From assembly GCA_039566865.1 (NCBI GenBank), contig CM076954.1, forward strand, positions 13,416,001-13,480,000: DNA of 64,000 nt, in the 5' to 3' direction. This DNA is from Aurelia coerulea. Its lineage: Eukaryota; Cnidaria; Scyphozoa; Semaeostomeae; Ulmaridae. The position numbers were made by a program, and so were the translations under genes. Position 1 is the first letter of the stretch. Each line of letters opens with the position of its first letter. The notes beneath the pieces were generated by a model. It was not told where the DNA came from and made no database searches. It was given only the letters and a program-made list of their open reading frames with translations. Of this stretch, positions 24,132-35,683 are shown in pieces.

Positions 24132-27100
24132 AGTAATCTGACCAAGTCATTATGATAGTTGATATAGAAATCGACAAACTTAACATGTATATTGTAACCA
24201 ATCGGGGCATTAAATACCCAAATAGCATCAAGATGATTGCCATACGGTGCCGGGTAGTGTGGCGATGAAAAGTTTCCTGACAGCTCTGAGAATTTGTAGC
24301 GATAAGCTAAAATATGAAAGTAGCAAATTTTAATTTAGCAAAAATTGAAGAGTTTCTTGGCATTCGGGAACTTAGAATTAGTTGGCGTAAACTAAGTACG
24401 CATAACTCTCTTTCTTATTAATATAATTCTACTGGGTGAGTCAATTAAAAGAATCCCTGTTTGAAAGATCACAATCACCTGAATATCAAGATGATAATAT
24501 TGAGAAACATACCATTTAACAGCAGACATGTTCAAATGGACCTCAATATTTACCTGACTGAAATCGGCCACTCCATTCTGAAAATATGAGGAATTTTCTC
24601 CAGAAAGCCCTTTCGAGAAATCTTCAAAACAGGCTCAAAACAACGACCAAAATTTCCCAGACTTTCATCCTACACATTCTGACATGTTCTATCCTCTTGG
24701 GAAGATGAAATCGTCTGGAATGATGTTGTTTTGCCCTCAGGGATGACATTTTTATCTCCCAAAGGGATAACAAGTGCCAAAGCATGTACAAGTCATAGCT
24801 ATAAGGCTATAGACATGCGAGAAATTTAGTCGTGATTTTATGCAATTTTTGGAAGTTTCTTGGAGGGGCTTCCTCGAGAAAATCTCGTATAATTTCAGAA
24901 CGAAGTGGCCAATTTCAGGCAGGTAAATTTAGAAAATATTTCAACATGTTCACTATTGAATGACGTATTTTTCAGCAGTATTGTCTAAATATCGAGGGAT
25001 CTGTGGTCTTTCAAACAGGGATTCTTTTGCTGACTCACCCGCCGGTATTATATAAAGTCTGACTCGAATTACATCACGTGAAAATATTCGCAAAAGTGAT
25101 TTGCGTGATATCTAATTGGTCTAAAAGGTTTTCCTGGAGATAAAGTACATACCAGCTTTTTTACATTTGAATTCTTCACAAGTTGCAATGCAGCGAAGAT
25201 TTTTGGCAAGGCAGTTCGCTCGGCATTTCGGATGGCCAACCTATCGTATCGGGGATGAACAAAGAAACGAATTATAGGACGTGCACAAAAAACAGACGTA
25301 TGATGAAACATTGCGAGCAGAGCCATCCATGTTTCGGGTAGCATTCGCATTCGCTATGCCATGCCGGTTTACGCTGGGTATACTACTGCATAGGGGACTA
25401 CTGCATATCACACTGCATTACCTACCGGGTGTCCCAAAAAAATGTATACGGATTTGGTTGACTCCAGCGATGTGAATTTAGCTTCAATCAATGTCTAATC
25501 ACTCTAGATATGTTCCTCGATAGTTAACTTGAAAATAGGTACGTCGTTTGTTGGTATTTGTACTTTGACAGCAGACCTGTTAATCTTGAAAGCTCAAATT
25601 TGCCTCTTCCTGCAAACCAGCGCGTTAGCCTTTTGGCCAAAGCAAATTCTTATGGCACAGCGTATAAATCAAAGATAGCCTTGATGAAATTTGAACAATA
25701 TTAGATCTTGAGTTATTTTGTTGTCCAGAAGTCACCCTTTAGTCACCCATTTGGCAGTTTCTTAATTTTTCATTAATTTCAGTTCTTAATTTCGATGTGC
25801 TTCAGGAATTTGCTCAGGCCAAAAGGCCATAGCTCTGGTTTGCACGTGAACGTAAACTTGAGCTTTCAAGATTGATATTTCTGCTCTCAAAACGCCAATA
25901 CGAACAAACGAGGTATCTATGTTCAAGTTAACTATCGAGGAACATTTTGAGAGTGATTAGTCATTGATTAAAGCTAAATTCACATCACTGGAGTCAACCA
26001 AATCTTTATACTTTTGTTTGGGACACCCGGTATATCTGCTGCCTCATAGGATGCCTTTGTTCGCAATCGCCAATAACAAGGGAGCTCCATGCCAAATGTG
26101 CGTCATTAAAAAGCAAGGGTTTTAAAGGGCATATATCGCGATAGCAGTTGGTTGATACAACAAAAAGTTTGGAGTGGAACTTCATTGTTTCGTGACGTTT
26201 TATTTCTCCTTCATGAATTTTTACTGCCGTAAAAATGCAGCCTCGGTTCCGTGCTTTGTACTAAACAAAATAGATAATTGTATTACATTAGCCCATCGGG
26301 TTCACGATACATGCCCTTTAACCAAATCTGTCATTGTAGCTTTAATCCGAGTCTATTCAGATCCAATGCAATGTGCTGAGATCTACTGGATCTACAGTAC
26401 AATTCTTTCATGATTTAACCCGGTTGTTGTCCGTAAGTCGAAAGGTATCCCGAAATCGGAGACAAATTCAGTGCATTCGCAAGAAGCCAGCTGATTTCGT
26501 TACAACGCATAGGAACTCTTGCAACCAGAATGTGGTAAATCTAAAGTACGGCCTGGTTACTTGGAGATGTTTGAGTAGGCATGGGATTCTAGCATACAAA
26601 TCAGCTTCAAATGGCAGTATTATGCGTGCAGCTACCACGAAAAAGATTTCCTGATTACTGGCTGAGGCCATATCTGTCCCTAATGATGGTAATTTTGCCA
26701 CATTTTTATATTGATTTATTATCGTTGCCTATTGTAAGAATCCTTACGAACGGTTACGAAGTCAATCGACCGTTTAAGAATCCATAAGTACCCTGCAAAA
26801 TTTCATGAAATATTATTAATTTTGAGACGAATTCCAAAAAAGAAATGGGAGATGTTATAGGGGCTCCGACACAAAATCGTAAAAAGATCTGTAGCCACCA
26901 TTGTTTTAGGTACGTGTCCATTGTTTTCAGCAGTTTTTTTGGGGATTCCCCCAAGCCATCAAAAAGTGACCGAGTAAAATCCACTTATATCGCATCGGAG
27001 CAATCGTGAAAGATATGAACGTTCGGTTTGTTCCTCTGTGAAGTACAAGGATTTATTTTCAAACTAACTCTTTCACTTTGAAAAGAAATGAATAGCCAGT

Positions 27101-28534
27101 ATAATTTTGCCTTTCAAACAACTGCAGAATCACCGTTTCTACGAACATTTGGAGACGGAGCCCCTTTAACCCTATCTGACCTGGGTGATTTGAAACACTC
27201 AATGCCTGGGGGGGGGGGGGCGGATTCCGCCCCCCCTGTTTATCTCTGTTGTCATAAGAGATATGGCAGCCAAACTTGGCACAAAGGTAGTTCATTATGT
27301 AAACAATGAAAATTTGAAATCATAATCCAATTAGCGATGTTGTTGTTGTTGCTAGAGCATGATGATCATTATGATGTCATATGACGTCATATAAATGAAA
27401 GGTTGCTAAAAGGTCATGAAACTTTATTTTTCATAAAGAAACGAAAGATATAGATCAAAATATGTATAAATTCTTAATTTAGACTTAATTGGACCAATTA
27501 AACATGATTAAAAGAGATACAAAGTATGTTTTTCACAGAGTGCAGTATGAAAAATTGGTAACCATGGAAACAAGGCTAAAAATAGAATGTCCAAATTGTT
27601 GCAATTTTATTGCTCTATGATACAAAGTTAAACTTACGAAGTATCAGAGGCCTGCTGCATGTGTGGAAAACGGTGTAAACAAAAATGTACTAGGGGGGGC
27701 GGAATCCGCCCCCCCCCCCCAGGTCAGATAGGGTTAAAGGGGCTCAGTCGTCAAACAGTAAACAAATCCGTAAACTCGCACGTGTCGGGGATGATCCATT
27801 GTTCATCCATTGTTCTCTGCAGTTTGTTTGGTGGCTTCAAGCAAGCCACAAAGAAGTGACCGTTAAAAATCCACTTATATCCGAGCAATGGTAGAAGATA
27901 TGAATGTTTGGTTTGTTCCTTAGTGAAGTACAAGGATTAATGCCCAAACAGCAACTTTCATTTTGAAAAAAAATACGAAAATCCTGTGTGATATCACCTT
28001 TTCAAAAATCTGCAAAAATCATCGTTTTCTTTACATTTTGACGACGGAGCCCCTTTAAGTTGGGAAAGAACTGAACTGTAAAATAATCTAAAATGAGACT
28101 TAGCTTTGAAGTCTGATAGATTTCTTATGGCTACTTACAGATGGCACAGGTTCATAATGTTTCCATCCAGGATCCGGTACAAAAACAGCACCATTATCTG
28201 AGGCATTAAAGCTTAACAGTTGACAATTTTCTGTGACCTCGTTCGCCTTGTAATTAATAGCCTTGCACCAACTAACTCTTACGCATTCTCTTGCGCAAAT
28301 ACTCAGGGAACTCTGCTTGCTTGACTTAATAGACAATACCTCAGATGGCAGCAGTGCTAAAACCATGTTTCTATGCGTGAGTTTGAAAGTTGCTTCACGT
28401 TTGCATGCATCCCTGTATATTGGATATGTTGTGTTATCGACTGGCACTGATAATACTGTCACAGCAAGTGCACTGAAAAGTGCTAAAGGAAGGAGGTGCT
28501 TGGATTGCATCATATCTTCAGCAGAAATAGACAA
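24132..28534 (-). CDS. Secreted PAN/CUB-domain protein (partial, 3 exons seen)
   Basis: Host gene on the minus strand. Exon 1, 28534-28139, encodes a signal peptide (hydrophobic run LLPLALFSALAVTVL) and a PAN/apple-like domain with spaced Cys residues (CARECVRVSWCKAINY, then CQLL), ending at a GTAAGT donor in phase 0. Exon 2, 25240-25153, reads as a Cys-rich segment (C-x3-C-x6-C-x3-C-x5-C). Exon 3, 24306-24132, reads GNFSSPHYPAPYG and IWVFNAPIGYNIHVKF, a typical first half of a CUB domain, and ends at GTGAGT. Phases (0, 1, 2) match across both junctions. The CUB lacks the usual first Cys pair (Ala precedes the Trp). Further exons must lie to the left, possibly beyond the 18.5-kb transposon. 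Such proteins are usually extracellular or matrix-bound. Exon 1 is solid; exons 2-3 are inferred by splice fit. Confidence 0.7.
24432..25045. mobile_element. TA-type MITE in PAN/CUB intron 2
   Basis: GGGTGAGTCAATTAAAAGAA with TCCCTGTTTGAAAGA is mirrored at the right end, with TA on both sides (24430-24431, 25046-25047). Confidence 0.8.
25425..26030. mobile_element. TA-type MITE in PAN/CUB intron 1
   Basis: CCGGGTGTCCCAAAAAAATG is mirrored by TTTGTTTGGGACACCCGG and flanked by TA (25423-25424, 26031-26032). Inverted pairing extends well inside (for example the GTTAACTTGAAAATAGGTAC-like stretch). Confidence 0.88.
26859..27165. mobile_element. TTAA-type MITE (GGGGCTC family, older copy)
   Basis: It begins GGGGCTCCGAC after a decayed TTAT and ends GGAGACGGAGCCCC before TTAA (27166-27169). 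Sequence is a diverged direct copy of 27738-28054. Confidence 0.75.
27170..27733. mobile_element. TTAA-flanked MITE with G-rich ends
   Basis: CCCTATCTGACCTGGG and CCCAGGTCAGATAGGG are perfect inverted ends, with a second pair of GGGGGGGCGGATTCCGCCCC type inside. TTAA flanks at 27166-27169 and 27734-27737 are shared with the neighbouring elements. Confidence 0.92.
27738..28054. mobile_element. TTAA-flanked MITE (GGGGCTC family, younger copy)
   Basis: AGGGGCTCAGTCGTC is mirrored by GACGACGGAGCCCCT with TTAA at 27734-27737 and 28055-28058. It ends about 80 bp from the donor of PAN exon 1. Confidence 0.88.
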
Positions 28535-30245
28535 TCACCTTGGCCAACTCTTAAATCTCCTTTCAAGTTTCAGGGATGGTTTAAGATCGGTTTTGAACTG
28601 ACAGAGTTTGCTCTTCTTTTCGATTATTTGGCAACAGCCTGAGATCTGCTTAAAATTCTTCAAATGAACGCCAAACTTTTGTTGATCTTTCTTCCTTCGT
28701 TTATTTCATCTTTCGGTTGGATAGTACTTTGTAGAATCGTCTTTCTGTCCAAAGGATGTGATGAGGTAATTAAATTTCAGTCTGCAGATAATAGACTCTT
28801 AGAAGAACTTACAACCGAATAAATGGTCGTTGAAATGATGCACTATGTTCGGCAGAATACAATACCAAACGAGTTTTTTCTTCCCTGTGAAATCGAAAAT
28901 CTTCTTGCTATATCTCAACGCAGAGCATTCAGTTCTTTGCAGCAGACATCTTTGCAATACTTGTAAACAAGGCAACGATCTTTTGAACACGCTTTATGTT
29001 TTTGAATCTAGCTGTTCTCCCCTGGTATCTTTCGTCTGTTGGATCTGCAGAACTATCAATCTTCTATCTTCTCTTGTAAATGTATATTACTGAGGGGATC
29101 TTTTCTCGTGGAGATATTTTTTCTTTAATTTCCACTTCAAGCGCATCAGTACGTCGTTGAAGCTGTCTTGCAGGAATTGTAACGATTGCTCAACTGTCAA
29201 ATACGTGTGCCATGCAGCGATGCAACATTGGAACACAAATGCACGCACGAAAATATCTAAGCGAGCAACCGGACAGTCTGTATCAAAATAGTAAAGAGCC
29301 TGATATAAAAATTTTCCTTGCTCAATGCACTTAAACTTGATGTTAAAAATTTGATGTTTCTGATTCTTATTTTAGAGATACAAACAGCTGTACAGCGTGT
29401 GGTGATGGATGAATAACCCTATCAAGTTTTTAGCGACCTGTTATCCTCCTAGCGATTCGTAGATACATTCCTTGAAATGAAAAGCTTACTTTGATATCTA
29501 TGAAGAAACTCCTGCCCAAGACTCCTGCAATCCGGGGGATGGGATAGTCACTTTGGAACACGGAAGAGACAGTTGCTTGCTAGGCTCAAAAAGGGTGACC
29601 AACATTTTTCGATACATGTTTTACCCCCTGTACTTAAAAACCAAGAAAGCTTTCACAGGTGACCCAAGACAATCACTATCCAATCAGTGACTAAAAAGAT
29701 AGCAGAAACGGCGTTTGGTTTACCTATTTTCAAAACAATCTTTAGATTACGGCAATCCACAAAAATTATTGCTTCAGAGGTATGACCGACAACATCAACA
29801 AAAGACTAGGTCAATGAGTTAAGTCATGCCTGAGAAATATTACCACAAGATCCATGCCAAACATTCGCAGAATTCCAAATTCCAATCCGCTGGCTTCCAC
29901 TTCATGTTGAAGAGATAACTATCCTCTTGGGAAGATGAAAAAACGTCCACCGTAGTACAAATAACTATATGCTAACATATGTCATTATTGTTAGGAAGGG
30001 ACACCAAGGACATTTTGCTCGTCATTTTCACTCGTTCTTGCAGGTTTCTGAAAGGGCTTTCTGCATCAAAATTTCCTACATCCACGGGAAGGAATGACCG
30101 ATTATAGGCAGGTAATTTTTAACACAAGAATTGAAATACTTTCGACGTTCTATTTGGTTCATTGTGATATTGATGTCAGCGATGGCATTAGATAATCTTC
30201 TTTCCTTTCAATTTTGGGAGGTTTTTGCAAAGGAAGTCATTTAGA
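28535..30245. other. Upstream region of the PAN/CUB gene; no gene seen
   Basis: Presumed promoter and 5' UTR of the minus-strand gene lie at the left edge. I could not identify a TATA box or start site with confidence. The stretch 29880-30160 is weakly similar to 24590-24960, so an old relative of that MITE is probably here. Confidence 0.4.
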
Positions 30246-30694
30246 TCGGGGGGGGGGGTACTCCCATTATGGCCTGACAGGGGGGTCCAGTCAGGGTTAA
30301 AGAGGGCCAAAGCAAAAATTTTGAAAAATACCCTCAAATGGTAGCATCTTTTTACAGAAACTCCCAAATGGTAGTTTGTGGACCTAAAATTGGGCCATTT
30401 GGTAGCATCTGGTAGCGAACATTTTCAGCAGTTTTCGAAATTATAAAAATATTGTAAAAACTGATTGAACAAAGCAAGAAAACTTCAAAATTCGATGATA
30501 ATTATTGCTGCAACGACCATAGTGTCATGCGGAGGAGCCTATTGATTAAAAATCTTATAACTGGCCAGGAATCTCGGAATACATCCAATTGGTAGTAGGA
30601 GTTGACAAATACGGTCATTTGGTAGCCATTTCGTAAGACCCTCAAAACGACTGGACCCCCTGTTAGGCCATAATGGGAGTACCCCCCCTCCGGG
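30246..30694. mobile_element. Poly-G-ended MITE with 8-bp target duplication
   Basis: Left GTACTCCCATTATGGCC and right GGCCATAATGGGAGTAC are inverted copies next to G/C runs. The direct repeat CATTTAGA flanks it exactly (30238-30245, 30695-30702). Interior shares 'ggggtccagtca.ggttaaagagg' with 52167-52544. Confidence 0.92.
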
Positions 30695-30702
30695 CATTTA
30701 GA

Positions 30703-31827
30703 GGTCTCTGGTTTCAGTTTTCACGCAAACTTCATCTTTAAAAGCTCGTAGCTCAGTGAATTTTCAGCGCATTTGCAAGAATCTGGTGCATAAAATCAAT
30801 TCAAAATCTGAGGAACAGGGTTATCTTACCATGGAGCCCGTTCATTGCACAGCTAATCAAAGGTCGAAGAACTTCTTTGGGATACCCTATATTTTCTTTT
30901 ATTGCGAATACGGTCATTAGGAAGCGGGTTTGCCTAACGTCTAAAAATCTCATGCTCAAGAAGAAGATGATGGCTGAGAAAGCTTCCGTTTGACGTCATG
31001 GAAGTGAATCAAATCGTGAAACTAAAATTATTAAAAATTAATCACACATTTTGATTTAAATTGCAATTATAGTTTGCTAGTGTTTCGCTACTTAATCACA
31101 CTGATGAGGTTTACAAGTTATATACCTGCTATGGTCCAATCAAAACAATGTGAAAAATATTGCTGCTTGGTTTCTATGCATTGATAAACGTATTTGTAAA
31201 CAAAAGAATTGATTGATTGATTGATTGATTGATTCATTGGGTCACTGGATACTTGTAGGTTGTAGGCTTATTGTTGGAGTTGTGGATTAAGTAACTGATA
31301 AATAGACCATTTTGACATTTGAAAAAAGGGTCTGGGGAGAGCAATATTTTTCTGGTAAATGGCTGCCACACGGCTTTCACGAACGATAAATTGAATTCTA
31401 CAAATCTATTGGCTTCAAATTCATGATCAAAAATAAGGAAATAAACTGCCCAAAATGTACCCGAAAAGCTGTCCTATGACCCACAAGCCTCGTGACAGAA
31501 GGGAAACTATCTCCTACCCAGACCTCGAATCCAACGGCCTTTTGCGTCTGGCGGGAAAGTGGGAAAGCATTTGTCATTCTTTCTGTTTACCAGAATAAGC
31601 GAAGCAAGTTGAAAAGTTGCATCAGATAAAAGGTTCATGACGAAATCGTGGAGATAATGATTTCTTTCTGAGTTAGGCATTCTGGAAAGATACAAATTCA
31701 GTATTGCAAGAAATAATGTCTCAACCCGTGGCTATATTGCTTCCAGCAGCGGCTTTTTACGGCTTCTAGATAATCAGCAAAGCAGCGGCTTCTAGAAAGC
31801 AGCGTCTTCTAGATAATATACCTTATG
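30703..31827. other. Intergenic; MITE remnant and (GATT)n
   Basis: 30703-30893 resembles the right half of the element at 23339-24089. A GATT microsatellite of about seven units occupies 31207-31236. A minus-strand open stretch at 31695-31507 has a plausible acceptor and donor but no recognisable family; I do not call it a gene. Confidence 0.45.
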
Positions 31828-32320
31828 TAGGGGTGTACCGGATATGTGGTAGGCCAGATGATCCGGCGCCGGATCGCTGATTTGTCAAAAGTCCGGTTCT
31901 AACCAGATTCTCGACTGGAATACGGCCAGCTGCTGAATTTTCGCGAATTTTAGAATCCAAACAATTTGAAGACGATGGCGAAACCGGTAATAAAAATGTG
32001 AATAAGACATACAGCAAAACGAATCATGATACGCAGGGGCGGATCCAGCGGAAATTTTGACCGTCTTACGAGCGCGAAGCGCGAGACGCTCGGGGGTCCG
32101 GGGGCGTAGCCCCCGGAAAAATTTTTCGGGCCACGCCCTTCAGATCCTCGGAAAACGCCCTATTTTCCAACGTGATCTCTAAATCATATATAGTTTCTTT
32201 GCCGGTAAAAGCCACTTCAGGGCCTCAATCTTAATGCTATCTGAATAATTTTCACTCATTTTGGACAATTTATCCACATTATAAGAGACAGAACCACTGA
32301 ACATGGTCTTAAGAGGTTTC

Positions 32321-32515
32321 TTAACTTGCCAAAAGATTGAGGAAATGGGGATGAGATGCATAAAAATAAGAGCGAAGATATGATTCTGCTGATGTAAGTG
32401 CTCTCAACAGATGACACATTTCTTCTTCACCATTAATTGCTAGGGAACAGGCATTGTATAAGCTGTTTCTGTTGGATGCAACCCTGTATAAATGTGAAAT
32501 TAAAATCTGTTGCAA
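32321..32515 (-). pseudogene. OTU-like protease fragment (decayed)
   Basis: The minus-strand reading SNRNSLYNACSLAINGEE followed by LLRALTSAESYLRS resembles the start of an OTU-type cysteine protease fold, where the family has a DGNCLF-like motif. Here the Asp and the catalytic Cys positions are replaced (SNRNSLY), so it cannot be active in the usual way. Only about 50 residues are recognisable, inside the hAT-like element, so it is either a captured host fragment or part of a decayed transposon gene. Assignment rests on motif memory. Confidence 0.4.
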
Positions 32516-33797
32516 ATAGTGTGGATATTTTTTGGAACTTGGGATGGACAGTTAACAACCAATTACAGAAATTACAGGAACAAAATAAAAGTAATCAGGC
32601 TACTAAGAAACTGAACAGACATGCATTTTGTGCCCTCATTGCTGTGCAAGTATCATCATTAACTAAAATAGAAACTACACTAAATAGAGTAGAGAACTAA
32701 AATAGAAACTAAAATCTTAAATTCTTGTGATCCAACATTGATTTAGAAATGAAAGAAATCTTAACAGAAGACCAAAAAAGAGTTTTAGCATCCTCCTAAA
32801 GTTTTTCAGCCAGCAATATGAAAAATCACAGCATACATCAGATTAATGATACCAAGTTGGTGAACAGTTTTGAATCTTCTATGAATAATTTTGCTATTCA
32901 ATGCAGCACATTAAAAATCAGTCATAACTGACAAATACTAAAGAATGCTATTATTTGTACACTACCCTGCCCCTGCCCCCAGATTAACTTCTTGCGCACA
33001 TCCATCAAGAATCACCTTTTTTGGTTTTATAGAATATTGATAATGGATGGAATGGATGGTAAAGGAGCATATCCATCCACAGAGGAATGTGGGTTAGTTT
33101 TGATATAGATTTTGGCCAAAATATTCTGGAAATTGGTCTACTTCTGTGAATTTCTGAAGTTAGGGTGTAGTTTTAGCAAGAATTTCTAGCAATGTTATGC
33201 TTTTGCTTGTTAGGTAGCAAAGGAATTCTGGTAATGTTCTGCTAATAGGATAAGCGATAATTGTCCTGTCAGTTGTCTTGTAGATAACAAAGCACATATA
33301 ATGCATGATCTATTACTGAAGTCCCCCCCCCCTAGGGTCCCTTCCCATATAAATATAAATAATTTTTTTCATAATCATCTGAAAGAAAACTCAAACTGTA
33401 CATTTACTGGTACTTCCCATAAATGCATATTGTAACCGTATCTTTCCAAACAATGTTTTAAATATCAGCCTGAGATACATGACACCTAACCTACTCCTAT
33501 GGCTACCTAACCTTGTAGCCGTGATCCTAATAATTCTGAAGCCCAATACCAACCCTTCAAACTAATCCCCTAACCGTAAGTGAACCCTAACCCTCATACC
33601 AATTACCCTAGAAATCAGCCCCTCATATACAGTACCCCATTCCATAGTTGTCATATCTCTCCGGTTGCTGTTAAAGGGACTGATTGAACTCTCCCTTGCT
33701 ACACCCCCAGCCCTACTCGATGAAACTCGATAAAGGTCATTCAAAATGATCAAGATTATTCAAATGAATAAATACCTTGCAAGGAAAATGCTTCAGC

Positions 33798-34206
33798 TAG
33801 CCTGCGTGCAGACTATACCCAAGGAAAAGGTATAGTCTGCGCAGCGCCGCTCACTGTTGTGTAGTGCATGCTTCAGCATTTATTTCACAATGGTGATAAC
33901 AAAGAAAGCTTATTGTTGTAGCAGCCAATAAAATAACTTTCCCGTGAAACAAGGAAGCAATCAGATTTGAGAACAGCCATCATGTGATTAAATCTCAGGT
34001 TTCACTTTGTTCTCTAGGCAAACTTCATTAGCAACACAATACTCTGGAATTTTAACTACCCTACTGCAGACAATAAACAGACGCCAAGGAGAAAGGTCAT
34101 TCAAATGCCATTGAATTAAATAGCTGACGCATACAATGCGCGAAATTGAGCGGCGTTGCGCAGACTATACCTTTTCCTCAGTTAGGTATTGTCTGCACGC
34201 AGGCTA
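33798..34206. mobile_element. MITE with 9-bp target duplication (Mutator-like)
   Basis: TAGCCTGCGTGCAGACTATA is mirrored by TATTGTCTGCACGCAGGCTA. Internal arms (aaggtatagtctgcgcagcgccgctca) also pair. TGCTTCAGC flanks both ends exactly (33789-33797, 34207-34215). A 9-bp duplication suggests a Mutator-type transposase acted on it. Confidence 0.92.
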
Positions 34207-35683
34207 TGCTTCAGCCTGTTTGAAAGCCGAATCGATCATGTTGAATGTGAGGTAAGAGTGAGACAGCAGCTTCGTTTTGGCTAGGCCCTCCACAACAGCA
34301 CCGCTGATAGGAACATTTCTCCCTAATTTGATGAGCTGCTATGTTGAAAAGCTTTGAATGCCAAGATCGTCACCAGATAAGATTAGATCTTCTATTTTTC
34401 CAAGCAAATCCACCTCTAAATCTTCAAATAAATTGTTTTCAATCCTTGGCGCGAAATGTTTCGAGCAGTCTCGGTGAAAGGCCAAAGGTGAAAGGGACTC
34501 GCAGAGGTACACCAAGAAAGCATATGGCGAGGCGCAACCAAAAGCCCGTAAGACGGTGCTAAAGAGCCTACCATCGCCTCGACCATCTTCCAAATATTTT
34601 CCTATACGTTTTCACTGTAATTTTGCCAAGGTACCTAACATACATCTTATCTACCGTCTTACGAGAACAAAACCATCACGTGACGGTTTCAATTTTGATT
34701 GTTTCAGAGTGTCCGCGCAGGTTTTAATTTATTACTACCGTCTTACCAATCATCTTTGGCCTTTTGGTCTTGCGTCTTTGTTCACTAATTTATGCAGTGG
34801 TTGCAAAAGAATAGGGGTGTGTTGGCATGGCATGGCGTTGATTTGCATAGCAACGAAAGAAGGAAAGTGAGGCTGTTTCAAAATGGGGACTGTGTTGACA
34901 AAACTTTTAGCGAGATGTTCATTCCCTGTCTCGAGTATGACAGTTTGGGGGGGGGCAGGGGGGCAAGGGAAAAATTCATGTATTTATCTCATTTGGTTTA
35001 CAGTGAAATAGCTGCTCGTACAAATAAAACAAATTATGAATCAGCAATATAAATCACTCACTGTTTCTATGAAAAGTTCAGTTTCGGAATTTGACCGTCT
35101 TCCGTAAGTACCGTAAGACGGTCTGGATCCGCCCCTGATACGTACTCTAGCAAAAGTGTTAGCATCGGTCCTTTTGCCAAAAATGCTAAATGAACTGTTA
35201 TATGGCCTATTTACAAAGTTAGAATCGTCCCAAGATATCGTTTAGAAAAAACAACGACATCTTTGTTATAACAAGCTGATTCTCATTTCGCAAAAAATTT
35301 TCTCAGTGCATGTAAAACGTAGCCGTGACTAGAATTTCTTACGTTTTCGGTCATCATAGTACGAGTTTGTTATAAACGAGTTACTCATACATGTATCAAA
35401 TCGATAAACCCTGTACCCTTTTATGAAGAAGAAAATATGCTCCTCTTGACTTTGCTCTATCTTTTTAATAGATTTGAAATGTAAGTGCACGGCATCAGCA
35501 GATTGCAAGACTGTGCAATGTCTTTATAAACATGTTTTCTCTTCGTTTTTGTCACTCCACATAATCTTGGATGAATAGTGACAAAATTTTCGCCTGGATT
35601 CCATGAAAAAATCCTGTAAATTCGGTTCCCGCCGGATTCTGAAAACCCTGATCCGGTACACCCCTAACCATGCGATGGAAAAT

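Larger units (their letters stand above)
32034..35137. mobile_element. Nested 3.1-kb hAT-like element, 5-bp duplication
   Basis: CAGGGGCGGATCCAG and CTGGATCCGCCCCTG are perfect inverted ends. ATACG repeats exactly on each side (32029-32033, 35138-35142). Further inside, a PolyG/C palindrome (GGGGGCGTAGCCCCCGG) follows the left end. It contains an OTU-like fragment and another MITE. No intact transposase. Confidence 0.88.
31828..35666. mobile_element. Outer element with TAGGGGTGTACCGGAT ends
   Basis: TAGGGGTGTACCGGAT at 31828 is mirrored by ATCCGGTACACCCCTA at 35666. The ends resemble hAT termini, but the flanks (accttatg / accatgcg) match only partly. Most of its length is a second element inserted into it. 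Confidence 0.75.

Noticed and set aside
25069..25350. 93-codon minus-strand open frame
   Set aside because: The Cys-rich reading in another frame of 25240-25153 fits splice sites and phases of the PAN/CUB gene, so this frame is a shadow.
31507..31695. Possible single exon on the minus strand with acceptor and donor
   Set aside because: No family resemblance and no partner exon, so it is not called as a gene.
33480..33620. 'taaccctaa'-like stretches suggesting internal telomere repeats
   Set aside because: Only scattered, irregular matches; no true tandem hexamer.
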